Below the pieces are notes generated by a model. That model worked only from the letters and a program-made list of their open reading frames with translations. It did no database searches and was not told where the DNA came from. Positions 24,686 through 33,985 of a stretch of DNA of 64,000 nucleotides are shown here, piece by piece; positions within the stretch are counted from its first letter, which is position 1; each line of letters starts with the position of its first letter. Source of the DNA: Vulcanimicrobiota bacterium (lineage in GTDB: Bacteria > Vulcanimicrobiota > Vulcanimicrobiia > Vulcanimicrobiales > Vulcanimicrobiaceae); assembly GCA_003168375.1 (NCBI GenBank), contig PMSI01000002.1:372001-436000 (forward strand), given 5' to 3'. The translations under genes and the position numbers were made by a program.

Positions 24686-26025
24686 ACGTTCGCGTCGTGA
24701 TCCTGGCCGCGCTGGCGGCAGTGCTCGGAGCGGCGGCGGCGGCCGGGGCAGAGACGATCGCGATCACCGGCGCGACGGTGTATCCGGTCAGCGGACCGAA
24801 GATTCCCAACGGCACCGTCGTGATCCGCGACGGCCGCATCATCGCGGTCGGCGCGAACGTCGCGATCCCGGCCGGGGCGCGCCGGATCGACGCGCGCGGC
24901 AAGATCGTGACGCCAGGGTTCATCAACGCGCAGACGCAGCTTGGCCTCGTCGAGGTCGGCGGCGAGCGATCGACGCGCAACAGCAGCGGACGCGGCCTCG
25001 TCAATGCCGATTTCCGGCCCTGGGAAGGCTTCTTCTCCGGGTCCGCCTACATCGCGTCAGCGCGCGAGGACGGCGTGACGACGGTCGGGATCTTCCCCAC
25101 CGGCGGGCTCGTCGCAGGCCAGGCGGCGGCGATGGATCTCGCCGACGGGACCGCCGCCGAGATGGTGCGCAAAGCACCGGTCGGCGTCGTGGCGACGATC
25201 CAGACGGGTCCACGCTTCACCAGCGACGTCGACGAGAACACCGCCGGAGATGCGAACACGGCGAACGGCGGCGAGCTCTCCGCACCGCCGGCCTCGCGCG
25301 CCGACGCGCTGGCGGCGCTGCGCGAGCTGCTCGCGGACGCGCGCTTCTACGCGACGCGGCACGACAAGTACGACGCTGGCGCGCTGCGCGGGCTCATCGC
25401 CTCGGCGCGCGCACTGGACGCGCTGCTCCCGGTCGTGCAGGGCCGCGAGCCGCTGATCGTCGAGGCGAATCGCGTCGACGACATCGACGCGATGGTGCGC
25501 TTCGCGCGCGCCGAGCGGATTCGGCTCGTCATCGCGGGGGGAGCCGAGGCCTGGAAGATCGCACCGCGGATCGCCGCCGCGCACGTCGCGGTGCTGACCG
25601 GCGCGATGAACAACATCCCGGAGACGTTCGACCGGCTGAATCAGCGCCAGGAAAACGCCGCGATCCTGCGCCGGGCCGGCGTCGAGGTCGCGCTCGTCGG
25701 CAACGAGGGGGGCGGCGCGGACGAGGAGACGTTCAACGTGCGCAATGTGAAGTACGAAGCCGGAAACGCGGTCGCGTACGGCATGTCACATGACGACGCG
25801 CTGCGCGCCGTTACGCTCGCGCCGGCGACGATCCTTGGGATCGCCGACCGCGTCGGTTCGCTGGCGCCCGGCAAAGATGCGAACGTCGTGGTCTGGAGCG
25901 GCGATCCGTTCGAGTTCTCCACCAGCGTCGAGCACGTCTTCGTGCGCGGCCGCGAGTACCGCGACCGCTCGCGGCAGGACCAGCTCATCGAGCGCTACCG
26001 CAAGCTGCCGCGGACGAACAACTGA
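24682..26025 (+). CDS. Amidohydrolase-like protein lacking metal ligands
   Basis: 447 aa, GTG start overlapping the upstream stop. A signal peptide (residues 1-21) precedes an amidohydrolase fold with the usual N- and C-terminal sandwich (VTPGFINAQTQLG; RVGSLAPGKDANVVVWSGDPFEF). The HxH after strand 1 is replaced by QTQ, the later His residues are absent (VEANRVDD), and the catalytic Asp motif reads VGNEGGG. It is therefore unlikely to be a metal-dependent hydrolase by itself. It may be a structural partner of the active paralogue upstream. The frame is intact, so it is not a decayed gene. Confidence 0.85.
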   Translation: MNVRVVILAALAAVLGAAAAAGAETIAITGATVYPVSGPKIPNGTVVIRDGRIIAVGANVAIPAGARRIDARGKIVTPGFINAQTQLGLVEVGGERSTRNSSGRGLVNADFRPWEGFFSGSAYIASAREDGVTTVGIFPTGGLVAGQAAAMDLADGTAAEMVRKAPVGVVATIQTGPRFTSDVDENTAGDANTANGGELSAPPASRADALAALRELLADARFYATRHDKYDAGALRGLIASARALDALLPVVQGREPLIVEANRVDDIDAMVRFARAERIRLVIAGGAEAWKIAPRIAAAHVAVLTGAMNNIPETFDRLNQRQENAAILRRAGVEVALVGNEGGGADEETFNVRNVKYEAGNAVAYGMSHDDALRAVTLAPATILGIADRVGSLAPGKDANVVVWSGDPFEFSTSVEHVFVRGREYRDRSRQDQLIERYRKLPRTNN

Positions 26026-26030
26026 CACCC

Positions 26031-26372
26031 GTGCGCCGGTCCGCCCTCGCCGTGATGGCCGGCTACTACGTCGCGTCGGGCCTGTGGCCGATCGTGCACA
26101 TGCGCTCGTTCGAGGCGGTCACTGGCCCGAAGACGGACAAGTGGCTGGTGAAGACCGTCGCGGCGCTCGCGATTGCCAACGGCGTCGCGCTCGCCTTCGG
26201 CGTGCGGCGCGAGAAGATCGCCCCCGAGACCGCCGCGCTCGCGGTCTGCAGCGCGACGGCATTCACGATCGTCGACGTCGTGTTCGTGATGCGCGGCCGG
26301 ATCCGGCCGATCTACCTCGCCGACGCCGCCGCCGAGCTCGCGCTCGCCGCCACCATCGTCGCCGGGGACTAG
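26031..26372 (+). CDS. Small membrane protein of unknown function
   Basis: 113 aa, GTG start 6 bp after the amidohydrolase-like gene. Three to four hydrophobic helices are visible (AVMAGYYVASGLWPI, VAALAIANGVALAFG, TAALAVCSATAFTIVDVVFV, DAAAELALAATIVA). I do not recognise the family. It overlaps the convergent YbaK gene by 4 bp. Confidence 0.6.
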   Translation: MRRSALAVMAGYYVASGLWPIVHMRSFEAVTGPKTDKWLVKTVAALAIANGVALAFGVRREKIAPETAALAVCSATAFTIVDVVFVMRGRIRPIYLADAAAELALAATIVAGD

Positions 26373-26929
26373 CTCTCCGCCGCCACCGCGCGGCCAAGTC
26401 CGGACAGCACCATCACGTTCGGCAGCTCCGCGAGTGCGGCGCCCGGGAGCGAGATCTTCGAGCGCCGCACTCCGCTGCCGATCACGACCCGGCCGGCGGC
26501 GACGACCGCGTCGTCGATCAGGATCGGCCAATCGGCGGGGAGCCCGATCGGCGTGATGCCGCCGTACTCCATCGCCGAGGCCGTGGTCGCCGCGTCCATC
26601 GCGGCGAACGAGATCTTGCTCGCGCCGAGCTGCCGTTTGGCGAGGCCGTTGACGTCGGCGCGCGTCGTCGCGAGGACGAGACAGGCGGCAAACCAGCTGC
26701 GTCCTTCGCGCCGCGCGGCGAGCACGACGCAGTTGGCCGAGCGGTCCATCCGCACGCCGTACCGTTCGCAGAACGCCGCGGTGTCGGCGAGGCCGGGGTC
26801 GATCTCGGCGACGACGACGTCGTCGACCGGCACGCTCCCGCGCCACGCGGCGATCGCCGCCGAGACGGAGGGCGCGACCAAGTCCGGACGCTCCCGAACC
26901 GGTTGGGCCTCCAACGTTCCGATCGTCAC
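26369..26929 (-). CDS. YbaK/ProX-type aminoacyl-tRNA deacylase
   Basis: About 186 aa from GTG 26929; the frame could start at GTG 26995 but would then overlap the divergent gene. The YbaK domain is clear: ANCVVLAARRE, ADVNGLAKRQLGASKISFAA and MEYGGITPIGLP, with a conserved Lys in the catalytic cleft. Family members hydrolyse mischarged tRNA, such as Cys- or Ala-tRNA(Pro), in the cytoplasm. The exact editing target cannot be told from sequence. Confidence 0.85.
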   Translation of the reverse strand: MTIGTLEAQPVRERPDLVAPSVSAAIAAWRGSVPVDDVVVAEIDPGLADTAAFCERYGVRMDRSANCVVLAARREGRSWFAACLVLATTRADVNGLAKRQLGASKISFAAMDAATTASAMEYGGITPIGLPADWPILIDDAVVAAGRVVIGSGVRRSKISLPGAALAELPNVMVLSGLGRAVAAES

Positions 26930-26985
26930 GCGGTCCGTTCGTTGCGCCGCAACCTCGGCGCGGTCCTGCGCCGTCTGGGGGCTCG

Positions 26986-28089
26986 ATGTCCGCACTCTTC
27001 ACGCCCTTTCGCCTGCGCGAGGTGACCCTGCGCAACCGAGTGGTGGTCTCGCCGATGTGCGAGTACTCGTCGGTCGACGGCTTCGCGAACGACTGGCACG
27101 TCGTCCACCTCGGCAGCCGAGCCGTGGGTGGGGCCGCGCTCGTGCTGACCGAGGCGATCGCGGTCACCGCCGACGGCCGCATCTCGCCGCAGGACCTCGG
27201 CATCTGGAAGGACGAGCACGCCGGCGAGCTGGCGCGCATCGCGCGGTTCTGCAACGAGCAGGGCGCCCAGTTCGGAACGCAGTTGGCGCACGCGGGCCGC
27301 AAAGGTTCGACGAAGCGGCCGTGGGACGGCGGCGGGGCGGTCGCGGCCGACGACGGCGGCTGGAGGCCGGTGGGGCCGACCGAGACACCGTTCGATGCGA
27401 CGTACCCGATGCCGCGCGCGCTCGATGAGGCCGGGATCGCGGAGATCATCGCGGCGTTCGCGTCCGCCGCGCGGCGGACGCTGGAGCTCGGCGGCACGGT
27501 GCTCGAGATCCACGCGGCGCACGGCTATCTCGTGCACGAGTTCCTCTCGCCGCTGGTCAATACGCGCACCGATCGCTGGGGCGGTTCGTTCGAGAACCGC
27601 ACCCGGCTCGCGGTCGAGATCGTCCGAGCGGTACGCGCGGTGTGGCCGGAGCGGCTGCCGCTCTTCGTTCGCGTCTCGGCGACGGATTGGGTCGAAGGCG
27701 GCTGGGATATCGAGCAGACCGTCGAGCTTGCGCGCATCCTGCGCGGCGAAGGCGTCGATCTGATCGACGCCAGCTCGGGCGGCGCCGTGCCGGTGCCGCC
27801 CGGAACGATCCCGGTCGGGCCGCTCTACCAGACGCCGTTCGCGGAGCGTGTCCGCCGCGACGCCGGGATCGCAACCGGTACCGTCGGGATGATCACCGAG
27901 CCCGCGGACGCGGAAGCGATCGTCGCCGACGGGCGCGCGGATCTGGTGATCCTGGCGCGCGAGCTGCTGCGCGACCCCTACTGGCCGCTGTTCGCGGCCC
28001 GCGCGCTCGGCGCGGACGCCGCCTGGCCGCCGCAGTACCAGCGCGCGATCGGGCCCCGCGCGACGATGCAGGTTCCGGCCCGCGTCTAG
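26986..28089 (+). CDS. NADH:flavin oxidoreductase, Old Yellow Enzyme family (YqjM-like)
   Basis: 367 aa. FMN-binding TIM barrel with SPMCEYSS (Cys25, the redox-tuning Cys of the YqjM/thermophilic class), QLAHAGRKGS, EIHAAHGYLVHEFLSP and NTRTDRWGGSFENRTRL. The class reduces activated C=C bonds with NAD(P)H and takes part in xenobiotic or oxidative stress responses. ATG 26986 has TGGGGG upstream. Divergent to the YbaK gene with a 56-bp gap. Confidence 0.92.
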   Translation: MSALFTPFRLREVTLRNRVVVSPMCEYSSVDGFANDWHVVHLGSRAVGGAALVLTEAIAVTADGRISPQDLGIWKDEHAGELARIARFCNEQGAQFGTQLAHAGRKGSTKRPWDGGGAVAADDGGWRPVGPTETPFDATYPMPRALDEAGIAEIIAAFASAARRTLELGGTVLEIHAAHGYLVHEFLSPLVNTRTDRWGGSFENRTRLAVEIVRAVRAVWPERLPLFVRVSATDWVEGGWDIEQTVELARILRGEGVDLIDASSGGAVPVPPGTIPVGPLYQTPFAERVRRDAGIATGTVGMITEPADAEAIVADGRADLVILARELLRDPYWPLFAARALGADAAWPPQYQRAIGPRATMQVPARV

Positions 28090-28277
28090 AGGCGCCAAGC
28101 AAGCGACCGGCCTAGGAAGCGATGGGACACTTGTCTTAGCGAGCGTCCAGCCCTGGGACAAATTTCCACGGGAATACAAAATACCAGGACCTCCGGTCCA
28201 GGCAGGCGAACGTCAGCATCGATAACCGGGCTCTGCCCTCGGGGTTGCCGATCGGCCGCTCGGGATGGAGTGTGATC

Positions 28278-29882
28278 ATGAAGAGATTGATCGCGCTCGC
28301 GTTTGCGTTCGTGTTTGTGTTTGGCACCACGACGGCGGCGCGAGCTGACGAGGCCGCAGATAACAAGGCCAAGATCGAAGCCGTGCAAGCACAAATGGAC
28401 GCGTACAAACGACAGATGGACGCAATGCAGGCACAGCTCGACATGCTGAAGGCGCAGCGCGCGGTGCCGCCACCGGCGAGGCCGTCCGCGGCACCCAGCA
28501 ACGCGCTGCAGATGGCGCCGGGCGATAACGTCACCTTCCTCATCCACGGCGAACCCGTGACGGTGTACGGCGCGCTCGACCTTTCGTACGACAACACCAC
28601 CAAAGGTTTGCAACCCGTCTATGCGAACGGCGGCTCGCCGATGGGCAATGTGGGCTGGCAGGGCGGAATCTCCAGCCAGTCGTTCGTCGGGATCCGGGGC
28701 TCGCGCACCAACGGGCCGAAGCTCGGATACACGTACCAGCTCGAGACGCAGATCGACGTGTCTTCGACGTCCGGTATCGTGACCACGAATTCGAACGACA
28801 GCGGGGCCGTCAAGGGCGCCCTTACCTCGCGCAACAGCTTCCTCGGAATCGGCAATCAGTACGTCGGTACGTTCAAAGTCGGGAAGAGCGACGCGCCGTA
28901 CAAGAACTCGACCGCGCGCATGAACCCGTTTTCGCAGATGCTCGGCGACTACTCGGTCATCATGGGCAACAGCGGCGGCGACAATCGCGTCGAGTTCGGG
29001 ACACGCCTGGACCACTCGTTCTGGTGGGACTCCCCGAACTGGAGCGGCTTCACGATGAGCCTGCTGGCCTCGCCGGGCCAGAATCGCGCATCCGACAACA
29101 GCATCATCCCGTCGGGTGAGGCCGATTGCGCGGGCGGCAACCTTCCCGGCAGCTCCGCCAGCACGCCCTTCTGCAACGACGGATCCTTCGGAACGGCGTA
29201 CAGCGCGAGCATGGCGTATCAACGGAAACGGTTCTACGGCACCGCGGCGTACGAGATCCACAAGGCGGTGAACCGCAGCGGTGACGTGACCGGCAGCGGC
29301 TTGGAATCGCTCGACGTCGCCGACGAAGACGCGACCAAGTTCGGCGCGCAGTGGAACTTCGGCCGTCTCACGCTGAACGGTATCTACGAGCGGCTGCGCC
29401 GCGGTCTGCCGGCGGTGCTGCAATCGCAGAACGAACGGCAGCGCGAGGGCTTCTGGCTCGCCGCGACGCAGACGGTCGGCGGGAAGAACAGCCTCGATAG
29501 CATGAGCCTGGGCTGGGCCCGCGCGAACCCGACGCAAGGTGATACGGGCCAGCACAACACCACGGGCGGGCTGAACCCGGACAACATGGCGAACATGTAC
29601 ACCTTGGCGCTCCGCCACGCGATCGATCGCCATCTCTCGTTCTACCTCGACTACGCGCAGACCGTGAACCACCCGCAGGCGCACTTCGACCTGGGCGCGG
29701 GCGGACGCGGGCTCACGACCGACTGCCACGACGGCAGCGCGATCACGGCGCTCGACCCCGTCAACGTGGTCACCGACCCCGTGACGGGCCTGACGATTCC
29801 CAGCCTCAACGGGATCGGCCCACACTGCTTCGCCGGCGGCAACCTGCGCGGCATCTCGACCGGTATCCGGCTCCAGTTCTAA
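28278..29882 (+). CDS. Outer-membrane porin
   Basis: 534 aa from ATG 28278 (GGAG upstream); an upstream start would put charged residues before the signal peptide. Signal peptide about residues 1-23. Residues about 28-65 form a coiled coil (KAKIEAVQAQMDAYKRQMDAMQ), which may bind peptidoglycan or trimerise. The rest is a Gram-negative general-porin-like barrel (VTVYGALDLSYD ... SQSFVGIRGSR ... GTFKVGKSDAPYKN ... LGDYSVIMGNSGGDNRVEFGTR) ending in Phe, as needed for outer-membrane assembly. It shows the organism is diderm. A strong terminator follows. Confidence 0.88.
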   Translation: MKRLIALAFAFVFVFGTTTAARADEAADNKAKIEAVQAQMDAYKRQMDAMQAQLDMLKAQRAVPPPARPSAAPSNALQMAPGDNVTFLIHGEPVTVYGALDLSYDNTTKGLQPVYANGGSPMGNVGWQGGISSQSFVGIRGSRTNGPKLGYTYQLETQIDVSSTSGIVTTNSNDSGAVKGALTSRNSFLGIGNQYVGTFKVGKSDAPYKNSTARMNPFSQMLGDYSVIMGNSGGDNRVEFGTRLDHSFWWDSPNWSGFTMSLLASPGQNRASDNSIIPSGEADCAGGNLPGSSASTPFCNDGSFGTAYSASMAYQRKRFYGTAAYEIHKAVNRSGDVTGSGLESLDVADEDATKFGAQWNFGRLTLNGIYERLRRGLPAVLQSQNERQREGFWLAATQTVGGKNSLDSMSLGWARANPTQGDTGQHNTTGGLNPDNMANMYTLALRHAIDRHLSFYLDYAQTVNHPQAHFDLGAGGRGLTTDCHDGSAITALDPVNVVTDPVTGLTIPSLNGIGPHCFAGGNLRGISTGIRLQF

Positions 29883-29906
29883 CCGAACCGAACCGGTCCG
29901 ACAACG

Positions 29907-29936
29907 GAAGACCGCCGCAAGGCGGTCTTCTTCGTT
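29907..29936 (+). terminator. Terminator after porin gene
   Basis: A perfect 10-bp stem (29907-29916 with 29921-29930, loop GCAA) followed by TTCGTT, 24 bp after the stop. Confidence 0.8.
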
Positions 29937-30042
29937 CCGTAGACGCGCGACCTCATCGGGCGTTCGACTAGCACGCCGCCCAAGGCCCCGAGAATCAGCT
30001 GTCGAAAAGATCCGGCCGCCTGTTTAGGAGAACCCGCGGACG

Positions 30043-32022
30043 GTGAGCAAACGAGCTGCGTCGACGCAAGTCTCGCCGGTGGAAACGCGCGAAGAACTTC
30101 TCTATCTGCTCACGCGCGCGTCGGAGCTCGAACATAGCCTCGCCTGCGTATATCTCTACGTCGGGTACTCACTCAAGAGCGACGTCAGCGAAGGCGGCCT
30201 CACCGCCGGCGAACTCGAGTTCGTCCGTCGATGGAAGCGCGATCTCGCAAAGGTCGCCGTGGAGGAGATGCTGCATCTCGCGCAGGTTTCAAACATTCTC
30301 ACCGCGGTCGGCGGAGCGCCACATTTCGCCCGGGCAAGTTTTCCGATGCCGGCCTCGACGTACCCGTTCGGCATCGTCATCGACTTGGAGCCGTTCTCGC
30401 AAGAGCTCATCGAGCGGCTGGTCTGTTATGAAATGCCTGAAGAGGGTGTTCTCCCACCGGATCGGATCGCGTTCTACGACGAGATTCGGAAGCGCATCGT
30501 TGTCGACATCGACCAGAACGACGCGGCACGCAGCCAAAATGCCATGGAGCCTTTCGACATTGACTTCCGGACGGTTGGAGAGTTCTATCACAAGATCGAA
30601 TCGGCGTTTTCTCGTATTCCGCAAGATCGACTCTTCATCGGGCCGCCGGAAGCGCAAGCCAATCCGAACTACTTGGACTTGCCACGCGCACTCATAGAGG
30701 TCACCGACTCGGCCTCCGCATGTCGCGCAATCGAAATGATCATCGAGCAAGGCGAGTCGCCGACCTCCGAGCATCCTGACGCGCATTTCGTCGTTTTCGA
30801 TTCCATCCGCAGTGAGTACGAGGCTCTGTCCAAGAAGGCCGCGGACGAGGGTCGGGTCTTCGATCCCGTCCGTCCGATGATCGGCAATCCGACGATTCGC
30901 GGATATGACAGCGCCCCGGGGTCCAATCGCATCACCGATCCGGTTGCGCAGGAACTCGCCGACGTGTTCAACAGCGCATACGATCTCATGCTGATCGTGC
31001 TGTTGAGATTCTTCGCGCACGGTCAGGAAAACGAAGACGAGCTACGGCTGCTCGCGCGCGGCACGCTGCGCATCATGGCATCCGTCTTGCGCCCGCTCGG
31101 CGAAGCGCTTGCCAAGACGCCGGCGGGACCGCAATATCCGGGAAAGACGGCGGGCCCGGGTTTTGGGTCCAACCGTACCGTTCATCTGCTCGCCCACAAG
31201 GAGTCGGCCTGGATCTACTTCTTGGAGCGTCTCTACGAGTTGGCGGCGCGGACGACTCGATTGGCGGAGGAGGTTACGCTTCCGATCCAAGTCCAGGAGG
31301 CGGCGGCGGCACTGGAATCCGTGGCGGAGCATCTCACACCGTTCGTCCCCGAGCGCTTTGCCGTGACCATACGTGCGAGTGCCGACGAACTGTCGCAGCG
31401 CACGACGATTCGTCCAGAACCGGACGGCCCGTATATCGTTCGCAATCTGCCCAAGCTGACGAATTCCAAGGGCGAAACCCTCAACGTGCGCCCAGTCGTG
31501 GCGCTCTGCCGCTGCGGAGGATCCAACCTCAAACCGTACTGCGACGGGACCCATGCCCGAAATGGGTTTTCGAGTGCAAAGTCGCCCGATCGCGTGCCGG
31601 ATCGCCTCGACCGCTATGAGGGGCACGCGATCACGGTGCTCGACAATCGCGGAACCTGCTGCCACTTTGGAAACTGCACGGATCATCTACCGCAGGTCTT
31701 CCATCATGCCGGCGATCCGTTTGTCACCGCCGAGGGTGCGGGCGCAGATGCAATCATCGATATCGTGCGCCAGTGCCCTTCCGGGGCGCTGGGGTTCGTC
31801 CGCGACGGGATCACTTACGAAGGCGAGGATCGGGAGCCCGAGATATTCGTCGCCGGGAACGCCAGCTATTACGTGCGCGGCGGAATCGAGCTCGAGGGCG
31901 ACCGCATGAACGAGGGTGCCTTACGCGAGCACTACGCGCTTTGCCGCTGCGGACACTCGAAGAACAAGCCGTTCTGCGACGGCACGCACTGGTACGTCAA
32001 GTTCGACGATCCCGACAATTAG
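30043..32022 (+). CDS. Ferritin-like / CDGSH / Fer4_19 / CDGSH multidomain protein
   Basis: 659 aa, GTG start with AGGAG 12 nt upstream. Residues about 15-330: ferritin-like domain of the VioB-associated type, with LEHSLACVYLYVGYS and VAVEEMLHLAQVSNIL giving the Glu/His di-iron ligands. Residues 489-504: CDGSH [2Fe-2S] site (Cys489, 491, 500, His504). Residues 539-578: divergent 4Fe-4S mono-cluster domain (CCHFGNC ... CPSGAL). Residues 634-649: second CDGSH site (Cys634, 636, 645, His649). Together this suggests an iron- or redox-handling electron-transfer protein. Its codon use is noticeably less GC-biased than its neighbours, a sign of possible transfer. No neighbours explain it; it stands alone. 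Confidence 0.85.
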   Translation: MSKRAASTQVSPVETREELLYLLTRASELEHSLACVYLYVGYSLKSDVSEGGLTAGELEFVRRWKRDLAKVAVEEMLHLAQVSNILTAVGGAPHFARASFPMPASTYPFGIVIDLEPFSQELIERLVCYEMPEEGVLPPDRIAFYDEIRKRIVVDIDQNDAARSQNAMEPFDIDFRTVGEFYHKIESAFSRIPQDRLFIGPPEAQANPNYLDLPRALIEVTDSASACRAIEMIIEQGESPTSEHPDAHFVVFDSIRSEYEALSKKAADEGRVFDPVRPMIGNPTIRGYDSAPGSNRITDPVAQELADVFNSAYDLMLIVLLRFFAHGQENEDELRLLARGTLRIMASVLRPLGEALAKTPAGPQYPGKTAGPGFGSNRTVHLLAHKESAWIYFLERLYELAARTTRLAEEVTLPIQVQEAAAALESVAEHLTPFVPERFAVTIRASADELSQRTTIRPEPDGPYIVRNLPKLTNSKGETLNVRPVVALCRCGGSNLKPYCDGTHARNGFSSAKSPDRVPDRLDRYEGHAITVLDNRGTCCHFGNCTDHLPQVFHHAGDPFVTAEGAGADAIIDIVRQCPSGALGFVRDGITYEGEDREPEIFVAGNASYYVRGGIELEGDRMNEGALREHYALCRCGHSKNKPFCDGTHWYVKFDDPDN

Positions 32023-32044
32023 CGGACCCGGCGAGGAAAACGGC

Positions 32045-32120
32045 TGGAGCCGACGGCCGGACTCGAACCGGCGACCTGCTATTTACGAAACAGCTGCTCT
32101 ACCAACTGAGCTACGTCGGC
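32045..32120 (-). tRNA. tRNA-Thr (anticodon CGU)
   Basis: 76 nt on the minus strand. Acceptor GCCGACG/CGTCGGC, D-arm GCTCAGTTGGTAGAGC, anticodon stem GCTGT/ATAGC with loop TTCGTAA (anticodon CGT), T-arm GCCGG-TTCGAGT-CCGGC, encoded CCA end. It reads ACG codons, the most used Thr codon in the Thr leader peptide about 3.2 kb away. Confidence 0.95.
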
Positions 32121-32252
32121 AAATGGCGCGGGGGCGCGCGACCGCCTGGGGTTCGCGGGGCGGTTCGGTGACCCTCCCACGCTCCGGGCGGCGCCGGACT
32201 CTTTACCCTTCCGTCTTGACGGGAGCGGGCCGCTTGCGCCGATCTATAAGAC

Positions 32253-33839
32253 GTGACCCGTCGCGCCGTCGCTCTCGTCGCGCTCGCGGTGGCATTTCTG
32301 CCGCCGGCTTGGTGCCGCGCGGCGGATGCCGATCTCCCCACCGCCGTGATCGGCGCGCCGCTCCCGGGCGAGGCGCCCGCCGCGTCGCTGCTGCGCCCCT
32401 CGACCATGCGGGCGACGTTTCGCGTCGCGCGCGCCGACACGGCGCTCTACGTCGGAACCACGTGGTTCGTCCGCGATCTGAGCGTGACCGTCGTGGGCCC
32501 GGGGCCGCGTCGCCAAACGATCGTCGCGGCGACCGACTTGCCGGGCCACACGCTCGGGCTCCGTCTCCCCGCCGATGCCTGGGCGGCCGACCGCCTCGAG
32601 CTGCAGGCGACGACCGTCAGCACGGTCGCGCCCCCCTATCTGCTCTCCGCCGAACAACTCGCTCGGATCGGTTGGCGCAACTGGTCGTACGCTGCGCTGT
32701 TCGGCCTGTTCGCGTCGCTCGCGGTCGTTTTCGGCCTGCTCGCCCTGCGCGTGCGCTCGCGGGTCGCCGGCGCGTTCGCCGCCGTCATGGCAGCGAAGGC
32801 CGCGCTGGCGATCCCGTGGCTAGGGATCGTCCGACCGGCGCCGGAGATCAGCCAGCCCTTGCACGCGGTCCTGCAGTCGCTGGCGCTCGCCGGACTCATG
32901 CTGTTCGCACAAACGTACTTCGCGGGAACGCGGCTTCCGCCGCTGGCGGTGCGGGCCGCGTGGGCGCTCGTCTTGTTCAACGTCATCGCCGTGTGCGGGG
33001 GCGACGTACTGCAAGATCTCTGGATCATGCCCGATCTGCTCACCCAAGCGCTGCTGATCGCGCTGTACCTCGCGTACATCGCACTCGGCGTTCTGGCGCT
33101 GCGCCGACGCGCCGACGGCGCGTGGCTCTACATCGCGGCCAACGCCGCAGCCGCGCTCGGCGTACTGGTCGCGGACAGCGGCTCGATCGGCAGCCCGGTC
33201 GTACAGTCGGCGGCGATGCTCGGCAGCGCCGCGCAAGCGCTCTGCCTCGCCTTCGCGCTCACGCTGCGCGTGCGCGGCGAGGGGCGCGGGCGCGGCGAGA
33301 TCGCGCGCTGGACGCGCCTCGACGGTCTGACCGGGCTGACGAACCGCACCGCGCTCGACGCATCGGTCGCGACCGGGTGGGAGCGTTCGCGCCTCGGCCA
33401 CGCTCCGCTCGGTGCGGTTCTGATCGACCTCGACCACTTCAAGTCGTTCAACGAGACCTACGGACACCTCGCCGGCGACGACGCGCTCCGCCGCATCGGT
33501 GCCGCACTGGCGGACGCGGTCGTGCGCTTCGACGACGTCGCAGGCCGGTTCGCCGGGGACAAGTTCCTGGTGCTGCTCGCGAACACCGACCTCGCCGGCG
33601 CGCACCACGTCGCCGAGACGATCCGACTCGCAGTCGCTGCGCTGGACATCGCGCACGGCGGCGTTCCGGCGCGGCGGCTGAGCGTCAGCGCCGGTGCGGC
33701 GTCGGTGGTTGCGGCCTACCCCGGCGATGGATCGGCGCTGGTACGGCGCGTCGAGACCGCGCTGTACATCGCGAAGACGATGGGTCGCAACCGCGTAGTC
33801 GCCGACGAACCGATCGCGCCGCCGGTCATGTCTCCCTAG
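32253..33839 (+). CDS. Membrane GGDEF-domain protein with degenerate AGDKF motif
   Basis: 528 aa, GTG start. Signal peptide, a periplasmic beta-rich region (residues about 25-140), seven hydrophobic helices (about 150-355; 7TM-DISM-like layout), then a GGDEF domain (about 365-520; DGLTGLTNRTALDAS, LIDLDHFKSFNETYGHLAGDDALRRIG). The active-site loop reads AGDKF instead of GG(D/E)EF, so cyclic-di-GMP synthesis is doubtful; it may be a receptor or an inactive regulator. Its stop overlaps the end of a small ORF on the opposite strand. Confidence 0.85.
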   Translation: MTRRAVALVALAVAFLPPAWCRAADADLPTAVIGAPLPGEAPAASLLRPSTMRATFRVARADTALYVGTTWFVRDLSVTVVGPGPRRQTIVAATDLPGHTLGLRLPADAWAADRLELQATTVSTVAPPYLLSAEQLARIGWRNWSYAALFGLFASLAVVFGLLALRVRSRVAGAFAAVMAAKAALAIPWLGIVRPAPEISQPLHAVLQSLALAGLMLFAQTYFAGTRLPPLAVRAAWALVLFNVIAVCGGDVLQDLWIMPDLLTQALLIALYLAYIALGVLALRRRADGAWLYIAANAAAALGVLVADSGSIGSPVVQSAAMLGSAAQALCLAFALTLRVRGEGRGRGEIARWTRLDGLTGLTNRTALDASVATGWERSRLGHAPLGAVLIDLDHFKSFNETYGHLAGDDALRRIGAALADAVVRFDDVAGRFAGDKFLVLLANTDLAGAHHVAETIRLAVAALDIAHGGVPARRLSVSAGAASVVAAYPGDGSALVRRVETALYIAKTMGRNRVVADEPIAPPVMSP

Positions 33840-33922
33840 CTGCCGCCGAACACCGCGTCGGCGACCGCTTCGTTCACGCTGTACGGGCCGTAGTCGATCG
33901 ACCGTGCAGCGCTTGCCTGCAT
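33836..33922 (-). CDS. Candidate 28-aa small protein
   Basis: ATG 33922 to TAG 33836-33838. A strong ribosome site GGAGGG lies 9 nt before the ATG, and a consensus -35 TTGACA sits at 33983-33978 with a weak TACTCC 16 nt downstream. The peptide starts MQASAARSIDYGPYSVNE and ends VFGGS. No family is recognised. The Gly-Gly near the end and the high conservation of signals suggest a real product, perhaps a peptide precursor or small regulator; alternatively it is chance. It lies downstream of hom on the same strand. Confidence 0.45.
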   Translation of the reverse strand: MQASAARSIDYGPYSVNEAVADAVFGGS

Positions 33923-33985
33923 GGTACAGCCCTCCACTTATCCCGGCGCTTCAGTGGAGTATTCCCGTTATGACGGCTGTCAATA

